Shown here: positions 22,601 to 32,640 of the stretch, piece after piece
How the letters are laid out: every line of letters starts with the position of its first letter
Numbering within the stretch: the first letter of the stretch is position 1
Source: Parasitella parasitica
Taxonomy: Eukaryota > Mucoromycota > Mucoromycetes > Mucorales > Mucoraceae
NCBI GenBank assembly: GCA_025201805.1
Contig: MU619262.1
Coordinates: 197,817 to 261,816 of the forward strand
Reading direction: 5' to 3'
DNA: 64,000 bases
Program-made: the position numbers and the translations under genes
Notes under the pieces: model-generated
The model's database searches: none
What the model was told of the DNA's origin: nothing
What the model saw: only the letters and a program-made list of their open reading frames with translations

Positions 22601-25600
22601 TTTACTAAAGAGTACGAGTAAAGACGTACCCTCTCCTACTATTGCTGAATTTTTGCTGGGCTTTGATGTCAAGGATTCTGCTATAAAGGAGATTCAAGAA
22701 AATTCTGCTGTCGTTGATAAGCGTGCTCGCCTTGCCTGCTTGATGTCCATTTTGTCCATGGTGAAAACTGGCATAGATTCACATGGAGCTGAGCAAGAAA
22801 ATCAACAACAGCCATTGATTCAGTCGCATCCCATTCTGGCAGAAAAGTGCTATCAGTTGATCTACAAGTTGTGCGCTCGAGAATCTACTTCCGGGAGCAC
22901 TCTACAATACTTTCATGGTGGCGATGATTTCATGCTTGAGCAATTCAGAGCCATCACATGTCGTTTGGAACACTGTGTGTCTGTCGCCGAGCCTTATTTT
23001 GCTGGCGAAATGATTACTTTTGACAACACTCGTGTCAAGACTGATTATTTCACCTTGGTTAGCGTTCTGAACCAGCGTGCTTGGTTGATGAAATTGATTG
23101 CATTGGATCTTCATCAACTCGCTGGAACGCCACTCAAATCAGAATCTACCAAGCTGCTCAATTTAATGTATGATATCAATTCAGATGACGATACAAGTCT
23201 CGCCGACAAGCTAGAATCAATGAATTTGGGTGCAAATGTACAAGGCTTTCAACAACCCATGTGGAACTTGATTGAAATCATCAACTCTTTGGATTTCACC
23301 TGGGTTGACCAACTGGACGCGCCTCAAGATGACCACAGAGACGCTCCCACTTTGTATTTCAAAGGCTTTGATGCCAAAAAACACGTTATCAAGAAACTGG
23401 ACGAATATGAAATCTACGATATTCGCAGCATTTACAAAACTTTGCGACAGTATCAACTTGGTGATCCCGTTGCCAGAAACTTGCCTGATGAAGATCGTGC
23501 TAAAATGGAATTCGAGATGGGAAATATTTTGCGACAATTGATATCGCAGAACCGTCATCGTGAAATCGCCTATGGTCGTTTGCATTGTCTTCGTGCCTGG
23601 AAGCAGGTTGTTGAAATCACCGTCTCGGATTGCTTTGAAACTTTTACCTTTGAGTCTCGTGAGCGTATCATCTATGATCTTCTCAATGTCTTGTTGCCCA
23701 AGTTGGAGAGCAACATTGGTCTCCATGTGGATATCCTAAAGGGTCTGAGTGAAGTTGTTCTTAGTTTATTGACTCGATTACGAGAAGATAAACGTCGTCA
23801 GGCCATACTTCAGGTTGCTCCTCCTACGGCCGCTGCGACTACAGATTCAAAACTACCTGTGGATAAACTTCGCACTGTATTTACAATGATCATTAATTGT
23901 ATTTGCAAGGAAAAGTCTTTGGTGGAGGTTCGTAGTACCATGTATTCTGCTCTTGTCAACCTATTGCATTACATTACGCCTGATGCAGGTGGTGATCACG
24001 CCAAAGCCACTGCTATGATAAACAGCAACTTGCCTGACATCTTCAATAGCCAGATGATTCATCTGCTTGACGACCAAAGCAAAAATTCTCTTTTGTCCAT
24101 CATTTGCAGGGATGCTCGTGAAGGATCAGACGATTACAAGACAACTGCTTACATTGTTTTGGAAGCCATATATGTTCTTTTGAATGAAGATGGTCGCTCT
24201 GTTATGCATAAGCTCTTGGTCAAAAACGGATTCTTGAGATATGCTATTGAAGTCATTGAAAGCTCGAATAATGCCTTGCTGCATATCATTGAAGATCGCG
24301 ATGGTAAGATTTACAGGTACATTATGTTTACAAATCACTGACACTAGTTTATATATATATATATATATATAGCTTCTTTGGTTCCACTGAACATTCACGA
24401 AGCCAAGATATCATTTTTTATGCAAATTGCCTTGAATAAGGGCGGTGCTTGGATACTCTTGAATAACGGCATTTTACATAGCCTGAACAATTGCACGTTT
24501 TTGAAGATCCGTCCTGAAAACGACAAATACAGAGACAATCCAAACGCATTGAAACGATATAGACGCTTGTTGATTCCTATTTTGGAGCTAATCAATGTCA
24601 TGCTTAAGGATAACATCAACCACTTTCTGGCCTACGACATGCTGAAGTTTGAAGAATGGGTAAAGAACCAAGATAATCTGCTGCACATATTGACAGATCA
24701 AGACAAGCAAACCACACTTTCGACCCTGCATATATTGCGATTGGCCACTTCATTAGTGTCTCAATTAAGCTGTCAGCAGGATTATTTTGTTGGCCTGGAA
24801 AATAGAGGTCTCGATATTGTGGATTCTGCAATTATGAATCTGATTTCCAAGTATTGCTCATCAAAAAATTGGGCTTCGGTCGTCGTCCCTACAAGCCAAG
24901 AAGAGAAGAAATGGGCCAATGAAAAGGTCCCTGCAACTGTAAATAACCATGAAATGGAATCTATGCTTGTGGCCAAGGCAGATAATTACATTAATGACAT
25001 TGTCAACAATTTACTGTCATACGCTTCGGCATCTACATTTAGAATTGTCAAGCATCAAGGTAATTGTTGATATAAAGGACTCGACATCTTTGTTGCCTAA
25101 CCAATTTCTTTATGGAAGGAGGGTCATTCAAGCCAATCTTTGCCAATACGCTGGACTCCATCAAAGACCGTACCCCTAATTCATTGCGTAAAGGTACGGT
25201 TTCCTGGTTACGAAATATAAAGTAAAACTAACAAGAACAATAGCATTGTCCACGACTCCTTCTTTGACGACCCTTGTTGCTTGCATCTCATTCACTGGTA
25301 AGAAATTAAACACTGTCATTGCAGAATTTGAATCTCTCTGCTCTCAAAAAGACAATGTTGGTTCTTTAAAATATGAAGAAATCCTCGAAATTGCACAAAC
25401 CGCTATTCCCAAGCGACTTGGTATCCTGTATGACAGCTTGAATCCTACACAGCAATCACAATTACTCACTACAGAAATCACAAAACGATGTAAACTAAAG
25501 GCCAAGGAATTGAACGACCTCTTGTTTACGATTGAAAACGCAATTTACATTCTCTGGAGACATTTGGAGTTTTATATGCGGCCAGAATCTATATCCAGTG

Positions 25601-25821
25601 TGCAGCAATTTAGTCCTTGTGAACGCTATGCAAATGAAACCGTAGTTTTGTTGCAGCAAGCCTTGTTTCAAACATCCAATGCTGTTATTTCTCAATTGAG
25701 AGAATCTTGTCAAACAGTATTGGAGCCTGTGTTGCAGAAACTGGAAAAGACTCCTTTGTCTATTCAAAATGACACAAATCTCCCTCAAATGTATAAACGT
25801 CTTCGAAAATGCTACAATTAA
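18955..25821 (+). CDS. NUP192: Nup192/Nup205 inner-ring nucleoporin
   Basis: Join 18955-19138, 19177-24303, 24373-25059, 25119-25193, 25244-25821; 2216 aa. Nup192/Nup205 is a large alpha-solenoid of the nuclear pore inner ring. The family N-terminal blocks are clear: LKLLDDPPKNNEHR, then across a 38-nt intron VNDDFIKEALFLSDQLDIDE and ASRYLLDGI; further on SLQVWNTLEYSDM and a long helical C-terminus ending in RLRKCYN. Two Gln-rich stretches (DNA 19632-19674 and 19706-19735) sit in a loop near residue 160-200 and are species-level expansions. The first intron is very short but is the only one that closes phase. Later introns have good GT-AG ends; the last has an ACTAAC branch site. It diverges from the MMADHC-like gene. 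Confidence 0.96.
19632..19674 (+). repeat. CAG/CAA repeat encoding polyglutamine
   Basis: Pure CAG units followed by CAA units in frame with Nup192, giving about fourteen Gln. A second, mixed CAG/CAA stretch follows around 19706-19735. Confidence 0.92.
24350..24371. repeat. (TA)n microsatellite in Nup192 intron 2
   Basis: Eleven TA units run straight into the acceptor TATAG at 24372. Confidence 0.9.
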
Positions 25822-26183
25822 ATAAACGAACGAAATTTTCTGCTGTGTAGAATAAATTTTATGCACTCTACTTGAATGATTTCTGTCTAGGTTGCATTCA
25901 ATGAGTTAGGACCACATGTCATCAAAGTGTCTGCAGAGAGACATAGAATATCTACAAATCTTTAGCATTGCCCACTGGTAACACACCTGTAGCTCACGAT
26001 GGATTTGGTTCCAACAGTAACCGAAAGATGATGATAACAATAGCCACTAGACTCTGCAACAACAAATATAAATACATGAAAAAAAAAAAGGTGTATCATC
26101 ATGGTCCAAACAAAAGTGTTTTTTTTACTTTATTCTTTTGTCGAAATGATGGTAGAATCGAAAAAGGAGAAAAGACAACAGCC
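25822..26183. other. Convergent spacer Nup192 / eS6
   Basis: 362 bases between two 3' ends. An AATAAA-like element (AGAATAAATTT, about 25849-25859) lies 30 bases after the Nup192 stop and could be its polyadenylation signal. Nothing else seen. Confidence 0.5.
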
Positions 26184-27432
26184 TTAGGCAGTGGCAGACT
26201 TTTGCATGGAAGAAGTACGACGGCGTTCAATCTTCTGTTGCTTGGACTCCTTAACACGCTTGGCGAGCAATTGCTTGTACTCGGCTTCAGCTTCACGAGA
26301 GGCCTCGGCTCTTCTGCGCTTGAGAGCTTGTCTGTGTCTCTTACGTTGAAGAGTAAGAGGGGTGACGAGACGTTGGATCTTGGGGGCCTTGGTGTAAGCC
26401 TTCTTACCCTCAGCCTTGGGTTGAACCTCACGACGAATGACATACTTACGGACATCATCTTCCTTGGTCAAGTTCTATAAAATGCAAACAGGGCCAACCA
26501 ACTATCAGTACCAAATGCTAACTTTAGAGATCAAACCCACTTACAAAGAACTTTCTGATCTTGGAAGCACGCTTAGGACCGAGACGCTTGGGGACGGTAG
26601 TATCGGTCAAACCGGGGATCTCTTGCTCGCCTTGCTTAACAACGACGAGAGACAAGACAGAGAGGTCAGAACCGACGATACAACCACGGACAGACTTTCT
26701 CTTGCGCTCACCGGTGCGACGAGGGCGGTAGCAAGAGTGGCCCTTGGACATCAAAAGGCGAACACGATGGGGCAAGAGAACACCTTGCTTCATGGGGAAA
26801 CCTTGCTTGTCGTTACCACCAGAGATACGGAAAACGTAGCCCTTGAACTCATCGCCGAGAGAGTCACCAGAGACCTCTTGGGCCATACGCTTATCGTAGA
26901 AACCACGGCTATAAATATTATAAAAAAAAACAGCCTTGTTAGTTTTTGGACACCCAAGACGACGCTGATTGTGCAAAATGCATGTGTGCAGGTGTGCAGG
27001 TGTGCAAGTGTGTAGAAATAGCTCAAGTGTTCCACTTTTATATTTGATTCGTTACTTTCCAAGCGCAATTGGTGATTTCAACATGTACATTATACTCGAC
27101 CCTCTGCAACAAAATCGACACACCTACTGCACACACATGTTCTTATTTTATCAATAATGTTTACTTACACACGACGCTCATCCTCGATTTCAATCAACTT
27201 TTGGCAGCCAGTGGCTGGGTTGGCGATGTTCAACTATAGGAAACGGCATCAGTAATAATTCAGACATATGTGAAAACAACCCGCATCATCGTCCAAACAC
27301 ACACAAATTTCAAAGGAAAGGTGGATCAATCCGTCTATTGGATCATCCATCTAGCGCTTTTATATGTTGATGCAGCGTTTGATTTGTGTATGTGCATGGA
27401 TGGCGTTTGGTTGACAGTGCACACACCTTCAT
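26184..27432 (-). CDS. RPS6: 40S ribosomal protein eS6
   Basis: Complement join 26184-26474, 26545-26908, 27169-27233, 27427-27432; 241 aa. The first coding exon is only ATGAAG, then a 193-nt intron; the joined start reads [21 protein letters not shown]. The middle holds [24 protein letters not shown] and [18 protein letters not shown], and the tail ends [14 protein letters not shown]. The RRRTSS motif in the tail matches the Ser cluster phosphorylated by AGC kinases downstream of TOR in other eukaryotes. It is a small-subunit protein, cytosolic, assembled in the nucleolus. It shares a 260-base divergent promoter with eIF4E. The second intron (260 nt) is long for this genome and carries an imperfect GTGTGCAG repeat. 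Confidence 0.98.
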
Positions 27433-27692
27433 GACTCGTCAAATAGGGAAAGACAGTTCATCAATAGCGATTGCTTGCACATTTTATCGCGAATCCAATG
27501 CTTGCAGAATAAGGCTGGACGCGGCTCGGTTCGAACACTTTGGTGTGTCACAGGTAAAGTCCTGGTGGTGAACCGGGCAAATGCTGGCTGAACATGATCC
27601 CCAAAATAACACTGTGAGGGCTATTCACCAAGAGCCCCCAAAATGTCGAAAAAAGTTTTTTCCTGGTTTTGACACATTAAAGATTTGCAAAA
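27433..27692. promoter_or_regulatory. Divergent promoter eS6 / eIF4E
   Basis: 260 bases between the start codons of two translation genes. It contains a near-perfect inverted repeat GAAAAAAGTTTTTTC (27648-27662) 30 bases before the eIF4E start, and no clear TATA box. Co-regulation is inferred from the arrangement. Confidence 0.55.
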
Positions 27693-28586
27693 ATGGCTGC
27701 TGCTGCTCAATCACCTGAAGTTTATGAAATCAGCAAGACTATCGACTACAGTGTCAAGCACCCTCTTCAAAATATTTGGACATTGTGGTTTGATAGCCTT
27801 GAAAAGAAGGCCAACGCTCAATCTTGGGCTGACAGTCTTCAAAAAATCATTGAAATCGACACTGTTGAGGACTTTTGGTGGTAACGACTGAGCGTTCCGT
27901 TTGCGTAAAGATCACTAATCTTGCCTTTAAAAGCGCTTTCAATAACGTAGCCAAGATTAACCATCTTCCTCCCAATTCCAATTACCACCTTTTCAAGCAG
28001 GGTATTCGTCCTGAATGGGAAGATGAGGCCAATGCTAAGGGTGGCAAGTTTTGTATCAAGCTCCCCAAGAATAAGACAGGTGATGCCATCAACAACTACT
28101 GGATGTACCTTGTAAGTGCATCTGTTTGAATTTGATTCCATACACGGCTTGTTCTTACATATGAATTATGCACTCTAGCTTTTGGCCGTCATCGGCGAGC
28201 AATTAGCTACAGAACATGAGGTCTGTGGTGCTGTCATCTCTGTCCGCAAGACTCTTAATAAAATCGCCTTGTGGGTAAAGACTTGTGATGATGAAAAAAA
28301 GATTGAAGAGATCAGGTAAGCAAAGACCGAGTGTGCCCTCCACCTTCTCCTCCTCCCCTCTCTCTAACAATGTTCAATATCTAGCAACCAGCTTCGAGCG
28401 ACTCTCAAACTTTCTGAAGATATCCCTATCGAATTCATTGCTCACGACGAATCGCCTGCAAAGATCGCTGCTGCTTTAGCAGCTGCTTCTCTTGAGGAGA
28501 ATGCTGCCGATGATGTTACGAACGAAGCTAGCACTGATGTGGCTGCTCCATCCACCAAAGCTGATCCTGCAGAGACGGTAGCTTAA
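27693..28586 (+). CDS. TIF45/eIF4E: Translation initiation factor eIF4E
   Basis: Join 27693-27880, 27934-28111, 28179-28315, 28385-28586; 234 aa. eIF4E binds the m7G cap as part of eIF4F. The order is family-like: KHPLQNIWTLWF, VEDFWCAFNN (across intron 1), the cap-binding block GIRPEWEDEANAKGGKF with the Trp-Glu pair, YWMYLLLAVIGEQL across intron 2, and VRKTLNKIALWVKTC. The C-terminus is odd: after LSEDIPIEFIAHDESPAK it carries about 40 extra residues, Ala/Asp/Glu-rich and probably disordered, where most eIF4E proteins end with a short basic stretch. Divergent from eS6. Confidence 0.97.
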
Positions 28587-29189
28587 GTCTTTTTTTCGTT
28601 GAACGTAGTTGAAATAAATGTCCAAATCGCTTTGTTAGTGCGGTGTTGACAAAAGTTGTCTGATGATGAGCTTTTTTTTTTTTTTTTTTGGCCCATCATT
28701 TTATAATCATCACTACCATTTATAAGAGACGGGTAGCTGTCTTGCTCGTATTTTCCAACTGATTCGCTGCAAGGTATTCTATTTGAGGTGAGAATGTGGA
28801 AGCATATCAGTTTCTCAATTGATAAATGTGCTTTCTGCTATAAACAAAGCTTCGCTGTAATAATATGTTGGCATTCAAAGGCCATTCGAAATATTTGAAT
28901 TGAATTCCAACAAGCGCCGAACCGTCAAAATAATGGGCGGGCCACACCAATTGAAATAGGGAGAGGTAAGAAAAAGAGGTCAATGTAGCATCCGTCAAAG
29001 TACTTTCTCTTTTCCGGGTCCTAAAACGTACGTAGATGACTATGGGTCAGGTGTATCATATAGATAGAGAGGAATATGTACATCGTAGAGATGGATGATA
29101 GAATGAATGGATGGATCGATACATCTTTTCGCTCAAGATGAACTGACAGTTTTTTTTTTTGTTGATATCACAGTATATACAAGACGATC
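28587..29189. other. Spacer eIF4E / eS7
   Basis: About 600 bases with a T tract (28672-28689) and short TAGATAGA and GATGGAT tandem-like patches just before eS7. No gene seen. Confidence 0.55.
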
Positions 29190-29928
29190 ATGGCTTCGAA
29201 CAAAATCCAAAAGGCCAACGGTGCCGCTCCTGCTGACGAAACTGAACTCGCTGTTGCCCAAGCTCTTGTCGACTTGGAATCCAGTGTTCCTGAGCTCCGT
29301 GCTCTTTCTATTTCTAGTGCCAAGGAGGTAAACATCTTGTCATGATGTAAACCAGACAAATTGAAACTGATTTCCTACTAGGTCGAACTCGGTTCTGGTA
29401 AGAAAGCTCTTGTTATCTTTGTTCCCGTCCCTATGCTCAAGAGCTTCAACAAGATTCAACAAAAGTAAGTCTTGTGTGTCTTATAAATTAATTGAGCGGC
29501 ATATTGAAGGTATATTAGGCTCACTCGTGAACTCGAAAAGAAGTTTTCTGATTGTCATGTTGTCTTTGTTGCCCAACGTCGTATTTTGGCTATTCCAGGT
29601 CGTCGTAGCAACAACAAACAACCCCGCCCCAGATCTCGTACTTTGACCGCCGTTCATGACGCTATTTTGGATGATTTGGTTTACCCTACTGAAATTGTTG
29701 GTAAGAGACTCCGTCAAAAGGTTGATGGTTCCAAAACTCTCAAGGTGTAAGTAGATGTTTTTGACGTAGAGTGGGATTTTTCCTGACATTTCTCATGTTT
29801 ATAGGTTCCTTGATACTAAGGACGCCACCTCTCTCGAGTACAAGCTCGATACCTTCTCTGCTGTCTACAAGAAGCTCACTGGCAAGGACGTTGCCTTTGA
29901 GTTCCCTGCTAATGCTGATCTCTTCTAA
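29190..29928 (+). CDS. RPS7: 40S ribosomal protein eS7
   Basis: Join 29190-29327, 29382-29464, 29519-29746, 29805-29928; 190 aa, the usual eS7 length. Family blocks: [20 protein letters not shown] across intron 1, [23 protein letters not shown] across intron 2, [36 protein letters not shown] and the C-terminal [14 protein letters not shown]. All four exon phases close and acceptors are standard. It follows eIF4E in the same direction and lies in a small cluster of translation genes. Confidence 0.98.
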
Positions 29929-29988
29929 ATTAGATAGATATACAATCAATCTTTTTTTTTTTCTTTTTTTTTTGCTCAAGTAAAAAGG

Positions 29989-30005
29989 NNNNNNNNNNNN
30001 NNNNN
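29989..30005. other. Assembly gap (17 N)
   Basis: Seventeen unresolved bases followed directly by about 18 A; intergenic. Confidence 0.98.
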
Positions 30006-30041
30006 AAAAAAAAAAAAAAAAAGAGAAAGAGATAAAATGAT

Positions 30042-30074
30042 AGGGTTGGGGTGTAAGGGTTAGGTTTAGGGTTT
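30042..30074 (+). repeat. Degenerate telomere-like / telo-box tract
   Basis: Contains TTAGG, TTTAGGG and AAGGGTTAGG units; the reverse strand reads AAACCCTAAACCTAACCC, which includes the telo-box AAACCCTAA. It sits about 470 bases upstream of the ras start codon and 110 bases past the eS7 stop. Confidence 0.6.
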
Positions 30075-30463
30075 ATATAATGCCTGAAAGAGTAAATAGG
30101 GAGGAAAGTGGGAGATAAAGAAAGTTTATAACATAATCATTGTTATACAATCGATGGATTCGTACGCTGTGTAAATAACGTTAGTTGGGCAATTGTGACC
30201 AAAACAAAAATGCGTATTTTAGATGTATAAAAATGCAAGGGGAGCAAGGGCTGTATTTTATCATATCAGAAATCAAAGGAGTATTGTGCCGTGCATATTT
30301 GATTTCAAAAATAATACAGTGCATGTTTGATTTCAAAAGAAACAAACGATGCAGTATGATAATTTAATGTTCTGTAGAACCACATCCAATAAGGGAAACT
30401 CGTCTCATGCAGCGTGTTACAGAACACTTGCTTTTTAGCGTCTCCTTTCATTGTATGTGTTTA

Positions 30464-30484
30464 TTTCTTTCTTTCTTTCTTTCT
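30464..30484. repeat. (TTTC)n tract upstream of ras
   Basis: Five TTTC units in the likely 5' leader or promoter of ras. Confidence 0.85.
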
Positions 30485-30547
30485 TTTTTTCTTTTATCAA
30501 GATTTCTTTTTCCTTATCCTTCAGAAAAGTAATCTTAGCAATAACCA

Positions 30548-31276
30548 ATGTCAAAAGCATCATTTCTTAGAGAGTAAGGATTCTTTTTGCGAACGTTCAT
30601 AACACTGTGTCTGAGTTTTTCATAATTTCAGGTACAAAATCGTTATTGTAGGCGGTGGTGGTGTTGGTAAATCTGCCTTGACTATCCAATTCATCCAAGC
30701 GCACTTTGTTGATGAATATGATCCAACAATCGAAGGTATGTGGCTATTATACGAATGTGACATGCGCAAGCTGCTAATATAAGAGTAGATTCTTACCGTA
30801 AACAGTGCGTTATTGACGAGGAAACTGCTTTGTTGGACGTTTTAGATACTGCAGGCCAAGAGGAGTACAGTGCCATGAGAGAACAGTATATGAGAAATGG
30901 CGAAGGCTTTGTTTTGGTCTATTCAATCACATCTCGCCTCTCTTTTGAAGAAGTGAATACATTTTATCAACAAATTAAACGTGTTAAAGATCGTGATTCC
31001 TTCCCTATGGTGTTGGTGGGCAACAAGTGCGATTTAGAAGGTGATCGACAAGTGTCCAGCCAAGAAGGCAACGATTTAGCCAAAAGTTTTGGGTGTCCTT
31101 TCAAGGAAACTTCTGCAAAGCAACGCATCCAAGTTGACGATACTTTTTACGAGGTTGTACGAGAGATTCGTCGTATTAATAAGGAACAAGAAGGTAGATC
31201 AAAAGGCGGCCAAAGAGAAGCTTTTGAAATGTCAGAGAATCGTAATGATGGCTGTTGTGGTTGTATTTTGATGTAA
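30548..31276 (+). CDS. RAS: Ras small GTPase
   Basis: Join 30548-30573, 30632-30735, 30789-31276; 205 aa. The 26-base first coding exon gives MSKASFLRE, joined to [16 protein letters not shown]. All five G motifs are present: P-loop GGGGVGKS, effector loop [10 protein letters not shown] across intron 2, [15 protein letters not shown] and ETSAK. The C-terminus is a lysine/serine-poor linker ending CCGCILM, a CaaX box with Met (farnesylation expected) and two upstream Cys that could be palmitoylated. Ras controls growth, cAMP and morphogenesis at the plasma membrane in fungi. The Gly-rich P-loop with Gly where animal Ras has Ala11 is normal for fungal Ras. Confidence 0.97.
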
Positions 31277-31601
31277 CTTTATATTTCTTTTTCTTTTTCT
31301 TTATACATATATATATCTTTTACTACTACTATTACCTTTTTTTTTTTTTTCTTTTTTATTTATACTTCCAACTATTACTCTTATTAACCCTCGCAAATTA
31401 ATATACTTTGTTGTATGGTATAATGTTATAGCAATGTGCTCCATCTATTTCTTCCTCCCTTTTTCTTCTCTTCCCCTCTCCCTTCTTGCCTCTCCCTAGT
31501 CAACTCCTAAAAAACCACACAAAAACCAAACAGAAAAGAAATCAGAATTGACAACAACATTTCCTCTTTGTGACAAGAGAAATAAACACGATTTTCATTT
31601 A
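31277..31601. other. Convergent spacer ras / unknown gene
   Basis: 325 bases, T- and C-rich after the ras stop; no gene seen. Confidence 0.6.
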
Positions 31602-32640
31602 CTATTCCAATGGTCTGTGTCTGATGCTGTTGCGAGGGACAGAGTCAAAAATAGTTTCAGCTTCATCTGTAACTGCATTTGCGGTTAAAATGTGAGGAGG
31701 GATCATCGATCCAGCTTCATCCTGGTCGTTCTCGTCTTGTGCCAGTTCTAGTTCAATCTTGTTCTTATTACTGCTTGAATGCTGGGGATTATCATTCATC
31801 GTCGTATAGTGAGGGGAAAGAGCAATTTCCATGCTTGATTTCTTTGGATTGTCTCATGGCGGAAATTTTAGAGATGCCCTTCGGTCTGCTTCTGCATAAT
31901 CGAATCCTACAAAACAGGGTTTTCGGTCGCTGGCTACAGAATTAGAAGGCGAGGGATGCTTCTGCACAGACGATTGCATATTTTCCATTTTACTTCGAAC
32001 GGAGAAAGCAGTATCCTTCAAAGTGATAGGAACAGGCGTTGCCAAGCTACGATCTACAGTACATATTTAGGGCCCTATAGGCTGATCAAGTTGTGCCTTA
32101 TTCTACATACCTTGTTTTTGGTGATACGCGTTTGTCTTTGTGGACTTGTCGTCCTTTTCTTCTTCAAAGTCAATGCATTTGCGTGAAGGCCTTCTTTTGT
32201 TTCGTGGTGTGTTGGATCGCCATCTATCCGGTGCAGCGCTTTGGGAATCTCCCAGCGCTTGAATGTCTTCATCTAATGGAAAAAAGTCCTCTTTGCTATC
32301 ATCATCGCCTTCCCACGACGAGGAGGTGTTGGAGCAGGTAGTTGCATCAGCAGCGGTGTTTGGCTGTGCAAGAGGATATAAATGATGACGATGCTGACAA
32401 AGAGGAGCTAAAGGAGGATGTTTACGTTGAAACGGAGACGCCTCGGTTGCAGGATTGAATTGACGAGCCTTCTTGAGGCTGCTTTCGTCTAAAACATACC
32501 TGGATCTTCTGCTGGTACGAGATGGAGCAACAAAACCACCCAATAATCCTCTTTTAAAAGCTGAATATCGCCTCCTTGCTCTGTTTCTGATTCAAGCAAA
32601 CAATCCTGCGAGAATGCACATACGATTCGCCTTTCTGCAT
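31602..32640 (-). CDS. Uncharacterised basic/disordered protein
   Basis: Complement join 31602-31841, 31911-32053, 32111-32586, 32624-32640; 291 aa. I do not recognise the family. The first exon codes only MQKGE plus part of a Ser; then NRARRRYSAFKRGLLGG, a basic-hydrophobic block that looks conserved. The rest is low-complexity with an acidic patch and Arg/Ser patches. The C-terminus holds DEAGSMIPPHILTA and ends VPRNSIRHRPLE. Intron phases are coherent, which argues for a real gene; the last intron uses an AAAG acceptor. The reading frame continues upstream of the chosen ATG for about 19 codons (TDFDSAEIE) to a stop, so the start is not certain. No targeting signal or membrane segment seen. 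Confidence 0.6.

Larger units (their letters stand above)
29929..30547. other. Spacer eS7 / ras with gap
   Basis: Contains a T tract, 17 Ns (29989-30005), an A tract, a telomere-like G-rich tract (30042-30074) and a (TTTC)n repeat (30464-30484). No coding sequence seen. Confidence 0.6.

Noticed and set aside
27234-27426. C/D-box snoRNA in eS6 intron 1 (ATGATG and CTGA motifs on the gene strand)
   Set aside because: The boxes are only about 30 nt apart, the C box lacks its last A and no terminal stem is seen.
27500-27560. Possible tRNA: GGTTCGAAC resembles a Pol III B box
   Set aside because: No A box at the right spacing, no acceptor stem and no cloverleaf can be drawn; it lies in the eS6/eIF4E promoter.
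30001-30080. Chromosome end suggested by TTAGGG-like units and a gap
   Set aside because: Units are too few and degenerate, and ordinary genes continue on both sides.
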